Assembly: GCA_019116365.1 (NCBI GenBank)
Contig: DXBT01000008.1
Coordinates: 37,577-101,576, forward strand
Direction: 5' to 3'
Length of the DNA: 64,000 nucleotides
Origin: Barnesiella merdipullorum
GTDB taxonomy: Bacteria; Bacteroidota; Bacteroidia; Bacteroidales; Barnesiellaceae
The notes beneath the pieces are model-generated. The model worked only from the letters and a program-made list of their open reading frames with translations, had not been told where the DNA came from and ran no database searches. The position numbers and the translations under genes were made by a program. Below, piece after piece: positions 9,115 to 18,180 of this stretch. Every line of letters starts with the position of its first letter. The first letter of the stretch is position 1.

Positions 9115-10137
9115 ATGGAACCACGCATCTCGATTATCATTCCCATCTACAATGCCGAGAAGTTCTTGCCCGAATGTCTCGACAGCGTGCTGTGCCAGGA
9201 CTTCCCGTCGTTTGAACTGCTCTTGATTGACGACGGATCGACCGATGCCTCGGGGGAAATTGCCGACCGATATGCGACCAAAGATTCACGCATCGCCGTG
9301 GTGCACCAGCCGAACGCCGGCGTTTCGGAAGCCCGTAACCGGGGTCTGGCGTTGGCCCGGGGTGAATACATCACCTTTATCGATGCCGACGACCGGGTGT
9401 CGCCGACCTACCTCTCCCACTTCCTCCTCTTCGAGAGCGACCTGGCCATCGCGGGCATATTGCTGCTTTACGACAACTCGGGAAAGGAAGAGTCCTATGG
9501 GTTCGACCGCACGCGCTCGGCCCGGAGCAAACCCGAGCAAGGAAATCTCTTTGCCGAAGCCGAAATGCACAACACCACCAAAGGCCCCTGCAACAAACTT
9601 TTCCGACGAGACATCATACAGGAGAACCTCTTGCACTTCGACCCCCGCTACTCCTACGGTGAAGACCACCTGTTCGTGCTGAACTATGTGAAACAGTGCC
9701 GCTCGATAGCGCTAATCGACCACATCGACTATTACTATATCCAGCGCGACACCGACTCGCTCACCCACCGACTGCTCCCCTACAAGGCGCTGTCGGCCTA
9801 CGCTCGCGAGGCTTATGCCCTGCGACAGGAGCTCATCGGGTTATTTGGCATAGACAACCGGGAATACGAGCGCTGCATTTTGGAAGAACGGGCCCACCTC
9901 ATCTACCAGTCGATCTATGCCCTGTACTCGGCCGAGGGGCACTTCCCCTCCCGAGAGCGCTGGGAATTTATCGAAGAGGTTTACCGGCAGGACTATGACA
10001 TGGTTGTGACAGCTACCCGCCTGCCGCTCATCTTCAGGCTCATGAAGATTGCCCTGCGATGGAAAAAGAGACCGTTGACCGACGGCACCCTGCTGCTCCT
10101 CTCCCGGGGAAAGGAGTGGATAAAAAAACATATCTGA
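9115..10137 (+). CDS. Glycosyltransferase family 2
   Basis: A 340-residue protein with a GT-A catalytic half: ISIIIPIYNAEKFLPECLDS (residues 5-24), the nucleotide-binding LLIDDGSTD, NAGVSEARNRGLALARGEYI and the DxD-type motif FIDADDRVS. The C-terminal half is less conserved and ends in a basic helix (RKEWIKKHI-like, LLLSRGKEWIKKHI), which may contact the membrane. It should add one sugar to a lipid-linked or protein-linked glycan on the cytoplasmic face. Second gene of the GT10-GT2 pair. It ends only 9 bases before the stop of the convergent GT4 gene, with no visible hairpin between, so antisense read-through is likely. Confidence 0.92.
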   Translation: MEPRISIIIPIYNAEKFLPECLDSVLCQDFPSFELLLIDDGSTDASGEIADRYATKDSRIAVVHQPNAGVSEARNRGLALARGEYITFIDADDRVSPTYLSHFLLFESDLAIAGILLLYDNSGKEESYGFDRTRSARSKPEQGNLFAEAEMHNTTKGPCNKLFRRDIIQENLLHFDPRYSYGEDHLFVLNYVKQCRSIALIDHIDYYYIQRDTDSLTHRLLPYKALSAYAREAYALRQELIGLFGIDNREYERCILEERAHLIYQSIYALYSAEGHFPSRERWEFIEEVYRQDYDMVVTATRLPLIFRLMKIALRWKKRPLTDGTLLLLSRGKEWIKKHI

Positions 10138-10146
10138 TATAATCGC

Positions 10147-11256
10147 TTATCGACAACGGGCCCAGAAGTCGAGGAAACGTCGGGCCACCAACTCGTCGCG
10201 GTTGTGTTTCACCACAAACTCGCGGCTGCGGCGCGCCTGCTCGGGCAGACGCTCGGGGTGGAGCACAATCTCTTCGAGCTGTGCCTCCAGTTTCTCGTCA
10301 TCGGGAATGGCATTGACAATAGGCCGATTCTCAGTCTCCCCGATGAAATCGTAATACTCCGGCTCGGCACCGCTCACCACCACCAAACCCTGGGCCATCG
10401 CCAGCAGGGCATTGGTAGCAGGGGTATAACTGTAAAGTTGGTCGAGCACCACGTGCGACGACCTCATCAATTGAATATACTCGCTATACAGACGATTCTC
10501 GACATAGACCAGTTCGCACGCCCGGGGATGTCGCTCGACCACCCGGCGGGCAGCCGCCAGCATACGGTCGGTTCCCTTCTCGATCATGCGGTCGCGATGC
10601 ACACCCAGGAAGAGTTTCACCCGCGACGGCACCTCATCGCCGTGTGCCATCGACAGGGAGTCGGTATCGATAGGTATGCCGGCATAGGCCAACCGCGAAG
10701 GCTCGACCACCCGACGACACGACTCGTGATATTCATACAGGCAACTCACCACACCCTTCACATGCTCATACACATAGCGGGTGTAATCGGTAAGCACCGG
10801 AGCCTGCCAGCGCCGAAGCTCGTCGGGCTGGGCAAGGGCAAGCGGCGAAGGCTGGTCGCCTATTCTCCACTCGTTATACCGCAATGCTCCCGACAGGCAG
10901 AAGTCGATATAGTAGGTATCGGTACCCATGGCCGTGAGATAGACGGCGCCGTTTTTCTTGACCAGTCGATCAAAGAGCGGACGCAGCCGGCAGGGCTGCA
11001 AGGCGGTAAAGACGGGCGAATTGATCTGTACGATGTCATACCCCTCCAGCCGCGAGCGCAACAGGGTATTCAGTTTGGCCCACAACAGCAGTCCGCCCAC
11101 CTTGTTCTTGAAAGGGCGTGACATATCGAGGTCGCGGGCCGTATTCATCCAGCGCGAGCCGTCGGAGGCCACCGTCACTTCGTGTCCCAACCGCCGCAAC
11201 GCCAGCGACAGGGCCCGGTTGTAGTTGCTGTAATCGCCTACAAACAATATCTTCAT
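10147..11256 (-). CDS. Glycosyltransferase, GT-B fold (GT4-like)
   Basis: A 369-residue protein opening MKILFVGDYSNYNRALSLAL, a typical Rossmann start with bound-sugar loop. The C-terminal half has the GT-B donor region: SSHVVLDQLYSYTPATNALL followed by AMAQGLVVVSGAEPEYYDF, where the acidic residue normally contacts the nucleotide sugar. No signal peptide. It is the last gene of a minus-strand run beginning with the flippase (57 bases upstream). Family level is confident; acceptor and donor are unknown. Confidence 0.85.
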   Translation of the reverse strand: MKILFVGDYSNYNRALSLALRRLGHEVTVASDGSRWMNTARDLDMSRPFKNKVGGLLLWAKLNTLLRSRLEGYDIVQINSPVFTALQPCRLRPLFDRLVKKNGAVYLTAMGTDTYYIDFCLSGALRYNEWRIGDQPSPLALAQPDELRRWQAPVLTDYTRYVYEHVKGVVSCLYEYHESCRRVVEPSRLAYAGIPIDTDSLSMAHGDEVPSRVKLFLGVHRDRMIEKGTDRMLAAARRVVERHPRACELVYVENRLYSEYIQLMRSSHVVLDQLYSYTPATNALLAMAQGLVVVSGAEPEYYDFIGETENRPIVNAIPDDEKLEAQLEEIVLHPERLPEQARRSREFVVKHNRDELVARRFLDFWARCR

Positions 11257-11313
11257 GAATCTATCTCTCCTTATCTATCTTTCTCATCTATTTTCGCCCC
11301 TACTTTAGACCGC

Positions 11314-12753
11314 CTATGCCAATCGTCTCTTCAGTTGCAGACCGGCCAAAGCAACCACCACGGCTGTCGCTACCCAGGCTCCTGCCACATAGCCCCCGTG
11401 AAACAACAGCAACACGACTGCACCCCCCACCGTACCAAGGGTCAACAGTACAAACACCCGCCTCGGTATGACAAGCCCATACTTGACCCGACAGAGCAGA
11501 TACAGCCCCACCGACGAGAAGAGGAAGCCCAGCAGATAGGCAACGCCCACGCCGGCCAGCCCCCACAACAGATATCCCACGATATTCAGCACAAAGGTGA
11601 GCGAGTCGGCCAGGACTTCGGTAATCAGGTAAAGACGGCCCACACCCTTGGCCAGCAGGACGAAACTCACACTCCACGAGAAGGCGCGCAGCAGCATCCC
11701 CAAAGCAGCCCACGAGATATACTCGCCTATTACCAGAAAGTCGGCCGTATATAATACATGTATAATCACCGTTTGCAAAACGATAAAGAGCGAGACCAAC
11801 GGCGCCAGTACCAGCAACGAGGTCTCGATTTGCTGCGACACATGCTCCGAGAGCAATCGCCGGTCTTCGCACACGCCCGACAGTCGGGGATAATACTCCA
11901 TCATCATGGCCGTGAAAACCAGCCCCACATACTTCATTACCAGCGTATAGCCCGACTGGTAATAACCCACCTCGTCGGTACCGCTGCGATAGTTCAGCCA
12001 GGCAACAAACAGATAGGAAAAGAGCGATGTCACAAAACCGCTCGTGGTCATGAAGATACCCAACGCGGCAATTCCCTTGCCCTGTTGAAAGATTTCACCC
12101 GCACTCATCGACACCTGCTTGCGCTTGATCTTCTCGCCAAACAACACATACACAAGCCAGATCGAGGACGAGTGCAACATCAGCGAGGGAACAATACCTT
12201 CGATTCGGAAAAAATAAAACAGCGGTATCGATACCAGCAGGGCCACCACCGACCCGATGACCGAGCAGCGGGCCATCGATTTGAGTCGGGCCGTTCCCTG
12301 CAAGATAGCCCGCTCTCCCTCCGACAAGGCATTGAAGAGCAGCGTGCACGACAGAAATACAAAGCCCCAGATGTGCTGCGAATCGCCAAAGGTGTAGCGA
12401 CTCAACAGCGGAGCAAACGAGAGCATCAGCACGGCTCCGGCCAGCCCCGTGAACCACACCCACCGCCGCACCACGGTCACCACCCGGGCAAAGCGATCGG
12501 CATCGCCCGACTGGTATTCGCGCGAAATGCTGCGCACCGAACTACCCCCAAGCCCCAGTCCCGTCAAGGCCGATATCATGTCGATCGTGTTGCTGTACAA
12601 CCCGATGATACCCACACCCCCGGCTCCCAGCCAGATGGCTATCAGCTTGGTTTTCACAATCGAGCAGAGAATGGAGAATACCTGTGTCCCCCCGAAAAGG
12701 CTGATAGCCTTCACGATGGTGCGGTAATTTTTTTTCTCCTCCCCGCCGTTCAT
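11314..12753 (-). CDS. Oligosaccharide flippase, Wzx-like (polysaccharide biosynthesis protein)
   Basis: A 479-residue integral membrane protein with about 12-14 hydrophobic segments spread over its whole length. The N-terminus (TIVKAISLFGGTQVFSILCS, then KTKLIAIWLGAGGVGIIGLY) is characteristic of Wzx/RfbX-type flippases of the MOP superfamily, which move undecaprenyl-linked glycans across the inner membrane. Its start is 4 bases after the stop of the GNAT/FemAB-like gene, so they are co-translated. No Wzy polymerase or O-antigen ligase is visible in the window, which points to a short glycan rather than a long polymer. Confidence 0.88.
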   Translation of the reverse strand: MNGGEEKKNYRTIVKAISLFGGTQVFSILCSIVKTKLIAIWLGAGGVGIIGLYSNTIDMISALTGLGLGGSSVRSISREYQSGDADRFARVVTVVRRWVWFTGLAGAVLMLSFAPLLSRYTFGDSQHIWGFVFLSCTLLFNALSEGERAILQGTARLKSMARCSVIGSVVALLVSIPLFYFFRIEGIVPSLMLHSSSIWLVYVLFGEKIKRKQVSMSAGEIFQQGKGIAALGIFMTTSGFVTSLFSYLFVAWLNYRSGTDEVGYYQSGYTLVMKYVGLVFTAMMMEYYPRLSGVCEDRRLLSEHVSQQIETSLLVLAPLVSLFIVLQTVIIHVLYTADFLVIGEYISWAALGMLLRAFSWSVSFVLLAKGVGRLYLITEVLADSLTFVLNIVGYLLWGLAGVGVAYLLGFLFSSVGLYLLCRVKYGLVIPRRVFVLLTLGTVGGAVVLLLFHGGYVAGAWVATAVVVALAGLQLKRRLA

Positions 12754-12757
12754 ATGC

Positions 12758-13690
12758 TCATAAGTTTATCTCGTAAATATTGTAGGCGACCGCCCGGCAT
12801 CCGAAACCCTCTTTCTGGGTGATGAGTCCCTCGTTGAGATAGTGACCCATATCTTCGGTCGATTGTCCAAAATCGAACCACTTGCGATGGGCAAACACCT
12901 CGCCGATGATTTTGCCATACAGCAGATCGAGGGCTCCCAAGCTCTTTCCCTCGTGCGAAGCCGAGGTATATTGTGCATGGGCCACGACGCCCGTGTCGTA
13001 GATGACACTACCGGCCAGCACCTCGTCGCCGCGCATCGTCACAAAATGGCGTATGCGGTCGGGAAAACGGCCGTGCAACAATTCGATTTCGGCCAGCGAA
13101 TGGACCGGTTTCACGTGGAACCGCTCCTGCAGATTGGCCTCGAGTATGGCCCAGAATGGCGCAAAGTCGGTCGTCTCGACCACCTGCAAGCCGGCCTGCT
13201 CGGCCTTCTTGATGCGGCTGCGGCGGTCGGCCCTGAAACGCAGCGCACCCTCTTGCTGAACGGCCGACGAAATGTTGCACCCCACCCACCGGGCATCGAG
13301 GCGGAAAAGGGCATAGCAATCGGCCTCCGAGGGGTAGCGGTGATAGATATGAGGCACACATTTATAGACCCACTTGACAAAACGCTCCTTGCGCAGGAAG
13401 TCGGCAATGAGCTGCATGATTTCGAGCACCTGCACCGTCGTGTTCCGGGTAGTCACAACAAGGCCCCCATAGGTGAGGCCGGCGTGCGAATAGAGCACAT
13501 CGCCCTGCCGGTTGGCCGGCAGCAACGCCAGCAGTTTGTTGCCCTCGTAAACCAGAAGCGAATAGTCGCTAAAGCGGTCGGCATGATACTCCATGTACTC
13601 CCGCAAGAAGAGGAACGTGCCGTTTGACGACTCGTTCACGAAATCGTTCCAGTCGCGGTGATAAGCCGTCGTGTATCGATGTATCTCCAT
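12758..13690 (-). CDS. FemAB/GNAT-type acyl- or aminoacyl-transferase
   Basis: A 310-residue soluble protein with two tandem GNAT-like halves, as in the FemAB/acetyltransferase-6 group. Recognisable stretches are NGTFLFLREYMEYHADRF (residues about 23-40), LLALLPANRQGDVLYSHAG, the second-half RRSRIKKAEQAGLQV and the C-terminal YGKIIGEVFAHRKWFDFGQS followed by the LNEGLITQKEGFG turn. Proteins like this sit in many Bacteroidales glycan loci and probably acylate a sugar or peptidoglycan precursor; the substrate is not known. It lies 4 bases before the flippase and 19 bases after the EnvC-like gene, so it may be co-transcribed with both. Confidence 0.75.
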   Translation of the reverse strand: MEIHRYTTAYHRDWNDFVNESSNGTFLFLREYMEYHADRFSDYSLLVYEGNKLLALLPANRQGDVLYSHAGLTYGGLVVTTRNTTVQVLEIMQLIADFLRKERFVKWVYKCVPHIYHRYPSEADCYALFRLDARWVGCNISSAVQQEGALRFRADRRSRIKKAEQAGLQVVETTDFAPFWAILEANLQERFHVKPVHSLAEIELLHGRFPDRIRHFVTMRGDEVLAGSVIYDTGVVAHAQYTSASHEGKSLGALDLLYGKIIGEVFAHRKWFDFGQSTEDMGHYLNEGLITQKEGFGCRAVAYNIYEINL

Positions 13691-13709
13691 GCGCTTCCTC
13701 CTTTGTTTC

Positions 13710-14954
13710 TTAGAGATTGAGCCACAACTCGGGATTCAGTTTCGTGCGCTCCTTCCACAGTTGGAAGGTGAGGATGGTGCGATTGCCGTCTTGCGAATCG
13801 GAGTAAATCTTACCCAGACTCTGACCTGTCTTCACCTTCTCGCCCGCCCGCACATAGACCTCGCTCAAGTTGGCATAGATGGTGAGGTAGTTGCCGTGAC
13901 GCACGATGATGGTGCTGTTGTAGCCCGGCGTCACGAAGATGCGCGAAACCACCCCGTTGAATACCGACCGTGCCTTGGTGCCCGGTGTGGTCTCTATGTC
14001 GATACCGCTGTTCTCGGTCTGCACATAGCGCAATTCGGGGTGTTGCTGACGGCCGAAGTGGGCCACAATCTTGTAACTGCCCGAGAGCGGGAAGGGCAGT
14101 TTTCCCTTATTCTTCTCGAAGCTACCCGACAAGGCCAACTCCTCTTTGGTCATCTTGTAACCCTTGCTTGAACGCTTGGCCGTCGAGCTTTGCCCGTCGG
14201 CCTTGTTGGCCCGTTCCGACGACTTGCGCTCCTCCTCGGCAATCAATTGCTCGAGTTTGCGGTCGAGGGCCTCGGCCTGTTTGCGCTTGCGGTCTATCTC
14301 GCGCTTGAGTTGTTTCTCCTGTTTCTTGAGTCCGGCAATCAGGTTGCGCTTGCTGCTCTCCTGCTTTTGCAGCACATCGGCCTCGGCGCTTCGCTCCTTG
14401 AGCACGGCATTCTTCTCGGCCATACTCTTTTCCAGTTCCTTCTGCAACTCCTCGAGCTGCTGTTTGCGCTCGGCTATCTCGGCAGCCTGACGCTTGCGCC
14501 AGGCCGAATACTCCTTCAGGTAACGGGCCCGCCGGTACGACTGGCTCAACGACGAGGCCGAGAAGATAAACATCAGTTCGTCATACTCCGACCGCCGGTG
14601 CCCCATGCGCTTCACGGCATTGGCATAGCTGAGCTTCTTGGCCGTGAGGTCCTTCTGCAACAGATAGATGGTATCTTTCACCGCCCGCTGCTTGCGATTG
14701 ATTGCGGCAATCTCTTTATTGATTTTGGCAATAAGAGCCCGCTGCTGCTTTATCTCGGCCGTGATACTGTTCAACTCGTTGAGCGAACTCTTGGCACTGC
14801 GCAAAGTCTTGTCGAGCTTCTTGTTGGTTTCGTTCAGCTCTTTCAAGGTCTGCTCCCGATTGCGGCGCAGCTTCTCCATCTCGAGGGTTTGGGAGAAGAG
14901 AGCCGTCGAAGCTCCCAAACCGATTATACACAATATGACTAACCACCTTTTCAT
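13710..14954 (-). CDS. EnvC-like murein hydrolase activator (coiled coil plus degenerate M23/LytM domain)
   Basis: A 414-residue exported protein: signal peptide (VILCIIGLGASTALFSQ), then a long coiled coil at about residues 25-270 rich in Lys, Glu, Gln and Leu, then a C-terminal LytM domain at about residues 295-414. In that domain the zinc ligands of active M23 peptidases are missing: the first His position reads N in ENSGIDIE (only the Asp remains), and the final HxH is replaced by LTFQ. That loss matches EnvC/NlpD activators, which switch on amidases rather than cut murein. Its ATG overlaps the stop of the DUF4292 gene by 4 bases. Probable role: daughter-cell separation in the periplasm. 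Confidence 0.88.
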   Translation of the reverse strand: MKRWLVILCIIGLGASTALFSQTLEMEKLRRNREQTLKELNETNKKLDKTLRSAKSSLNELNSITAEIKQQRALIAKINKEIAAINRKQRAVKDTIYLLQKDLTAKKLSYANAVKRMGHRRSEYDELMFIFSASSLSQSYRRARYLKEYSAWRKRQAAEIAERKQQLEELQKELEKSMAEKNAVLKERSAEADVLQKQESSKRNLIAGLKKQEKQLKREIDRKRKQAEALDRKLEQLIAEEERKSSERANKADGQSSTAKRSSKGYKMTKEELALSGSFEKNKGKLPFPLSGSYKIVAHFGRQQHPELRYVQTENSGIDIETTPGTKARSVFNGVVSRIFVTPGYNSTIIVRHGNYLTIYANLSEVYVRAGEKVKTGQSLGKIYSDSQDGNRTILTFQLWKERTKLNPELWLNL

Positions 14955-15781
14955 ATCGACAACTCCTTTAACAATTGCGCTGCCGTAACGCGCGTATATC
15001 TTGACAAATCGGGTTTCTCCAGACTCAGGTTCCCGTTCCAGGCTACCGACGAGGCATCATAGTGCAGATTGAGCGAAAGCGGCATACTCAACCCCGTGAG
15101 CGACAACTGCATGCTCGTGGGGAAATTGTTGCTCGTGCCCTGCTTCACAAAGTCGGTATAGTGGCACACGACCGACTTGCTGCCATCGGCCGAACTCACC
15201 TTGGTCGAGAGCAACTTCGTGCCGTTCAGGTCGAACCGGTAACCAAACCGGGCATCCTGCCGCCGGGGCAACAACGACCAGCGCGACGACCCCGACTCGA
15301 CTACTTCGAAATCGGCTATGCCATACTCGGCCGACGGGTTGTTCAAGAGAAAGATACGCCCCAGCAAGGCATCCTGCACCGTGGGCAGTGCAATGGTTTG
15401 GGAGAGCCGCTCGCCAATCGACGAGAGCGACTCGGCCATGTAGCGGCGCTGCATCTTATCAATCAAGAAGAGGCTGTCGCGCGTCATGTAGAGACGGGCC
15501 ACCTCGATACCCAGGAATATGCGTACCGAGATTTGCAACGACTCGCCGCGCACCATGCGCACCTGGGTATTGGCACTCATCGAACCGCCCTTGCCCAAAG
15601 CTATATCGGCCGACCCCTTCGACGAGAAGGTCGTCCATTGGGGATACGATGCCACAAGATTTTCGAAATCATTCCGCACCTCCTGCGACACCGGCTGCGT
15701 GGTAGCCAGTTCCTTTCCCCCTTTACAACCGGCCAATATTGACAACAGCACGATACCGAGTGCTATATAGATCTGTTTCAT
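14951..15781 (-). CDS. DUF4292 lipoprotein
   Basis: A 276-residue protein starting MKQIYIALGIVLLSILAGC, a clear lipoprotein signal with Cys at residue 19. The rest is beta-rich (SKGSADIALGKGGSMSANTQ, then LQISVRIFLGIEVARLYMTR), the pattern of DUF4292, which resembles LolA/LolB-type lipid-binding folds. It overlaps the upstream TPR gene and the downstream EnvC-like gene by 4 bases each, so the three are translationally coupled; this trio behind dut is a recurring Bacteroidetes arrangement. Function is unknown; a role in outer-membrane maintenance is only inferred. Confidence 0.85.
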   Translation of the reverse strand: MKQIYIALGIVLLSILAGCKGGKELATTQPVSQEVRNDFENLVASYPQWTTFSSKGSADIALGKGGSMSANTQVRMVRGESLQISVRIFLGIEVARLYMTRDSLFLIDKMQRRYMAESLSSIGERLSQTIALPTVQDALLGRIFLLNNPSAEYGIADFEVVESGSSRWSLLPRRQDARFGYRFDLNGTKLLSTKVSSADGSKSVVCHYTDFVKQGTSNNFPTSMQLSLTGLSMPLSLNLHYDASSVAWNGNLSLEKPDLSRYTRVTAAQLLKELSI

Positions 15782-17511
15782 TGCTCAATATATTTCTTTT
15801 GCTTGATTTTCTCTTTCAACACATCGGCCGACTCGCTCCCCAAATCGAGTGCCTTTTGCCAGTACTCTACCGCCTCATCGACCTCACCCAGCATATAGAG
15901 TATGTCGCCATAGTGCTCAAACAGTTCGGCACTGGGCTCGGGACTCTTGTCGATGGCATTCTTCATGTAGAGGCGCGCCAGCGAATAGTCGCCCTTCTTG
16001 AAGAAAATCCAGGCATAGGTATCGAGATAGGTAGCGTTGTCGGGCTCGGCCTTCACCGTCTGGGCACTCATGCGCTCGGCCTTGTCGAGGTCGCTCCCGT
16101 CGAGCGCCAGGAAGTAACTGTAATTGTTGAGTACCGGTATGTTCGAGGCGTTGTACGACAGCGCCAGGTCATACATTTCATAGGCTTTCTCGCGGTTGCC
16201 CGACGAGTGATAGACATCGCCCATCTGCCCATAGAAGAACGACTTCGTGCCATTGTCGCCCTCATCGACATAGGTGAGCCCCGTCTCGAGCATCTCGAGG
16301 GCCTCGGCATAGCTCTTGGTTTGCGCACTGGCCACCGCCACATACATGTAGATATCCTTTTGGTCGGGCACATACTGTATGGCTCGCTTGCCCACCCGTA
16401 TCACATCGGGGTACTTCTCCTGATAAAGATAGAGCCCTATCAGTTGCAGCCAGTTGTCGGGATTGGTGGGATCCAGATCGGTGGCAATGGCATACTGCTC
16501 CTCGGCCCGTGAGAACTCCTTGCGGCTCGACAGATACATGCCGTAAAGGCTGTGCACTGGCTCCTCCTGCGGATACTGCTCGAGCATCTCGACAAAGAGC
16601 GAATCGACCCGGTTCAGCTCCTTGTTCTTCTTCATGAGATCCACGATATAGGTTCTGAAGATATTCAATTTCGTATCTACATCGACATGACGGTTCAACA
16701 GGGCGTTGCGTATTTCGTTGTTGTAGGCGATGGAGTCGCCCTTCTTCTCGTAATAGCCGGCCTTCGAGAGATAGACATACCCGTTTTCGGGCTCCAGCGA
16801 CAGGGCCCGGTCATACATCGACAAGGCCGCCGAGTCGCGCCCGGCCTCCAAATAGATATCGCCCAGCAGCCGCATGTAGTCGGTATTCTGTGGGAAGGTG
16901 TGCTGCAACTTCTCGGCTTCGGAAACCATGGCCTCCTTGTCGCCCATGTACCCGTAGAGCCTCAACTTCTCGATGGTGATGGGCTCCATCATACCCATCG
17001 ACGATTCCAGGCTGTCGTAGCAGGCAATGGCCGACTTCAAGTCGCCCTTGGCCGTATAGGCTTCGGCTAGGGCCGAGTTGATTTCGCCCTTGTCGGGGTT
17101 CTTCTTGAGCAGTCGCGACCATATCCTTATCGCCTCGTCGTGCTGCCCGCTCCGTTGCGAGAAGTTGGCATACACCACGTTGTACCAATAGTTGTCGGGA
17201 TACTCCTCGGCCGCATAGCGCAAATCGTTACGCGCCTGATCATAGAGGCCCAGTTGCAGGTAATAGGGAGCCAGAAAGAAACGGGCGGCAGCACTGGTCG
17301 TATCTATTTCGGCAGCCCGACTCATGAGGTCGAAGGCGGCATCGTTGTGGCCAAGAGCCTTTTGCCGCTCGGCTTCCAAATAGAAATATTCAAACTTCTG
17401 GCGCTCGCCGGCCGAGAGCTCGTCGGCGACTGTACTCCTGTGCACGGCACATCCGCTCAAGGCGACACACCCTGCCAGGCACAACAGCCCTATGTATCGG
17501 TATTTTTTCAT
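15778..17511 (-). CDS. Tetratricopeptide-repeat lipoprotein
   Basis: A 577-residue lipoprotein. The start MKKYRYIGLLCLAGC is preferred over the in-frame ATGs at 17526 and 17523, because it puts the positive charges directly before the hydrophobic segment; candidate lipid-bearing Cys residues are in LAGC and LSGC. From about residue 40 to the end it is a chain of TPR units, for example YFYLEAERQKALGHNDAAFD, DSAALSMYDRALSLEPENGY and VDEAVEYWQKALDLGSESAD. It would be a periplasm-facing scaffold for protein assembly. It sits 34 bases after dut and overlaps the DUF4292 gene by 4 bases. Confidence 0.87.
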   Translation of the reverse strand: MKKYRYIGLLCLAGCVALSGCAVHRSTVADELSAGERQKFEYFYLEAERQKALGHNDAAFDLMSRAAEIDTTSAAARFFLAPYYLQLGLYDQARNDLRYAAEEYPDNYWYNVVYANFSQRSGQHDEAIRIWSRLLKKNPDKGEINSALAEAYTAKGDLKSAIACYDSLESSMGMMEPITIEKLRLYGYMGDKEAMVSEAEKLQHTFPQNTDYMRLLGDIYLEAGRDSAALSMYDRALSLEPENGYVYLSKAGYYEKKGDSIAYNNEIRNALLNRHVDVDTKLNIFRTYIVDLMKKNKELNRVDSLFVEMLEQYPQEEPVHSLYGMYLSSRKEFSRAEEQYAIATDLDPTNPDNWLQLIGLYLYQEKYPDVIRVGKRAIQYVPDQKDIYMYVAVASAQTKSYAEALEMLETGLTYVDEGDNGTKSFFYGQMGDVYHSSGNREKAYEMYDLALSYNASNIPVLNNYSYFLALDGSDLDKAERMSAQTVKAEPDNATYLDTYAWIFFKKGDYSLARLYMKNAIDKSPEPSAELFEHYGDILYMLGEVDEAVEYWQKALDLGSESADVLKEKIKQKKYIEQ

Positions 17512-17545
17512 GCTTATCCCCATCATATTCGTTTCACGAGGCTTC

Positions 17546-17986
17546 TCATTTTACACCCGTATGACCAAATCCGCCGGCACCGCGCTCGGTCTCGTCGAGC
17601 GACTCGACCTCGTCCCACTCGACCCGACAATACTCCTTGACCACCATCTGGCAGATGCGTTCACCATCTTCAATGGTAAAAGGCTTGTCCGAAACGTTGA
17701 GTACGATAATGCCCACCTCGCCCCGATAGTCGGCATCGATGGTTCCCGGCGTGTTGGGTATGGTGATGCCATGCTTCAGGGCCAAACCGCTACGCGGCCG
17801 TATCTGTGCCTCATACCCCTCGGGCAGGGCAATATAGAGACCGGTGGGAATGAGTTTGCGCTCGAGAGGAGCCAGTGTTACCGGCTCCGACAGATTGGCG
17901 CGGATATCCATACCGGCCGAAAACAGCGTACTATAGGAGGGTAGCGCGTGATGCGACTTGTTGACTATCTTGACAGAAACCTTCAT
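17546..17986 (-). CDS. dut: dUTP diphosphatase
   Basis: A 146-residue protein from the ATG of MKVSVKIVNKSHH; an in-frame start 36 bases upstream would add 12 residues not seen in the family. All five trimeric dUTPase motifs are visible: AGMDIRANL, RPRSGLALKHGI, GTIDADYRGEVGI with the catalytic Asp and Tyr, RICQMVV and the C-terminal GAGGFGHTG that closes over the nucleotide. It hydrolyses dUTP to dUMP, keeping uracil out of DNA and feeding thymidylate synthesis. It is the first gene of the minus-strand run into the TPR lipoprotein. A dGTPase gene lies divergently about 195 bases away, so two dNTP-pool enzymes share an intergenic region. Confidence 0.97.
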   Translation of the reverse strand: MKVSVKIVNKSHHALPSYSTLFSAGMDIRANLSEPVTLAPLERKLIPTGLYIALPEGYEAQIRPRSGLALKHGITIPNTPGTIDADYRGEVGIIVLNVSDKPFTIEDGERICQMVVKEYCRVEWDEVESLDETERGAGGFGHTGVK

Positions 17987-18150
17987 CGGGTTATAGTTTT
18001 TATAAAGACTACTTATTTTCACTCTTTTAATCTGCGAAAATAACGAAATCCTATCAAAAAAGCACCCTATTTTTTATATTTTAATGCGATACCCCGGCAA
18101 ACGGTGCCGAGGTTTTTGTGGCTTGGCAATATTTTATCTCTCTTTTTTAC

Positions 18151-18158
18151 TACATTTG
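18151..18158 (+). promoter_or_regulatory. -7 element of the dGTPase gene
   Basis: TACATTTG matches TAnnTTTG and sits 22 bases before the ATG of the dGTPase gene, so the leader would be very short. No good -33 box is seen. Confidence 0.5.
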
Positions 18159-18180
18159 CACAGATTGTTGACAAGAAATC

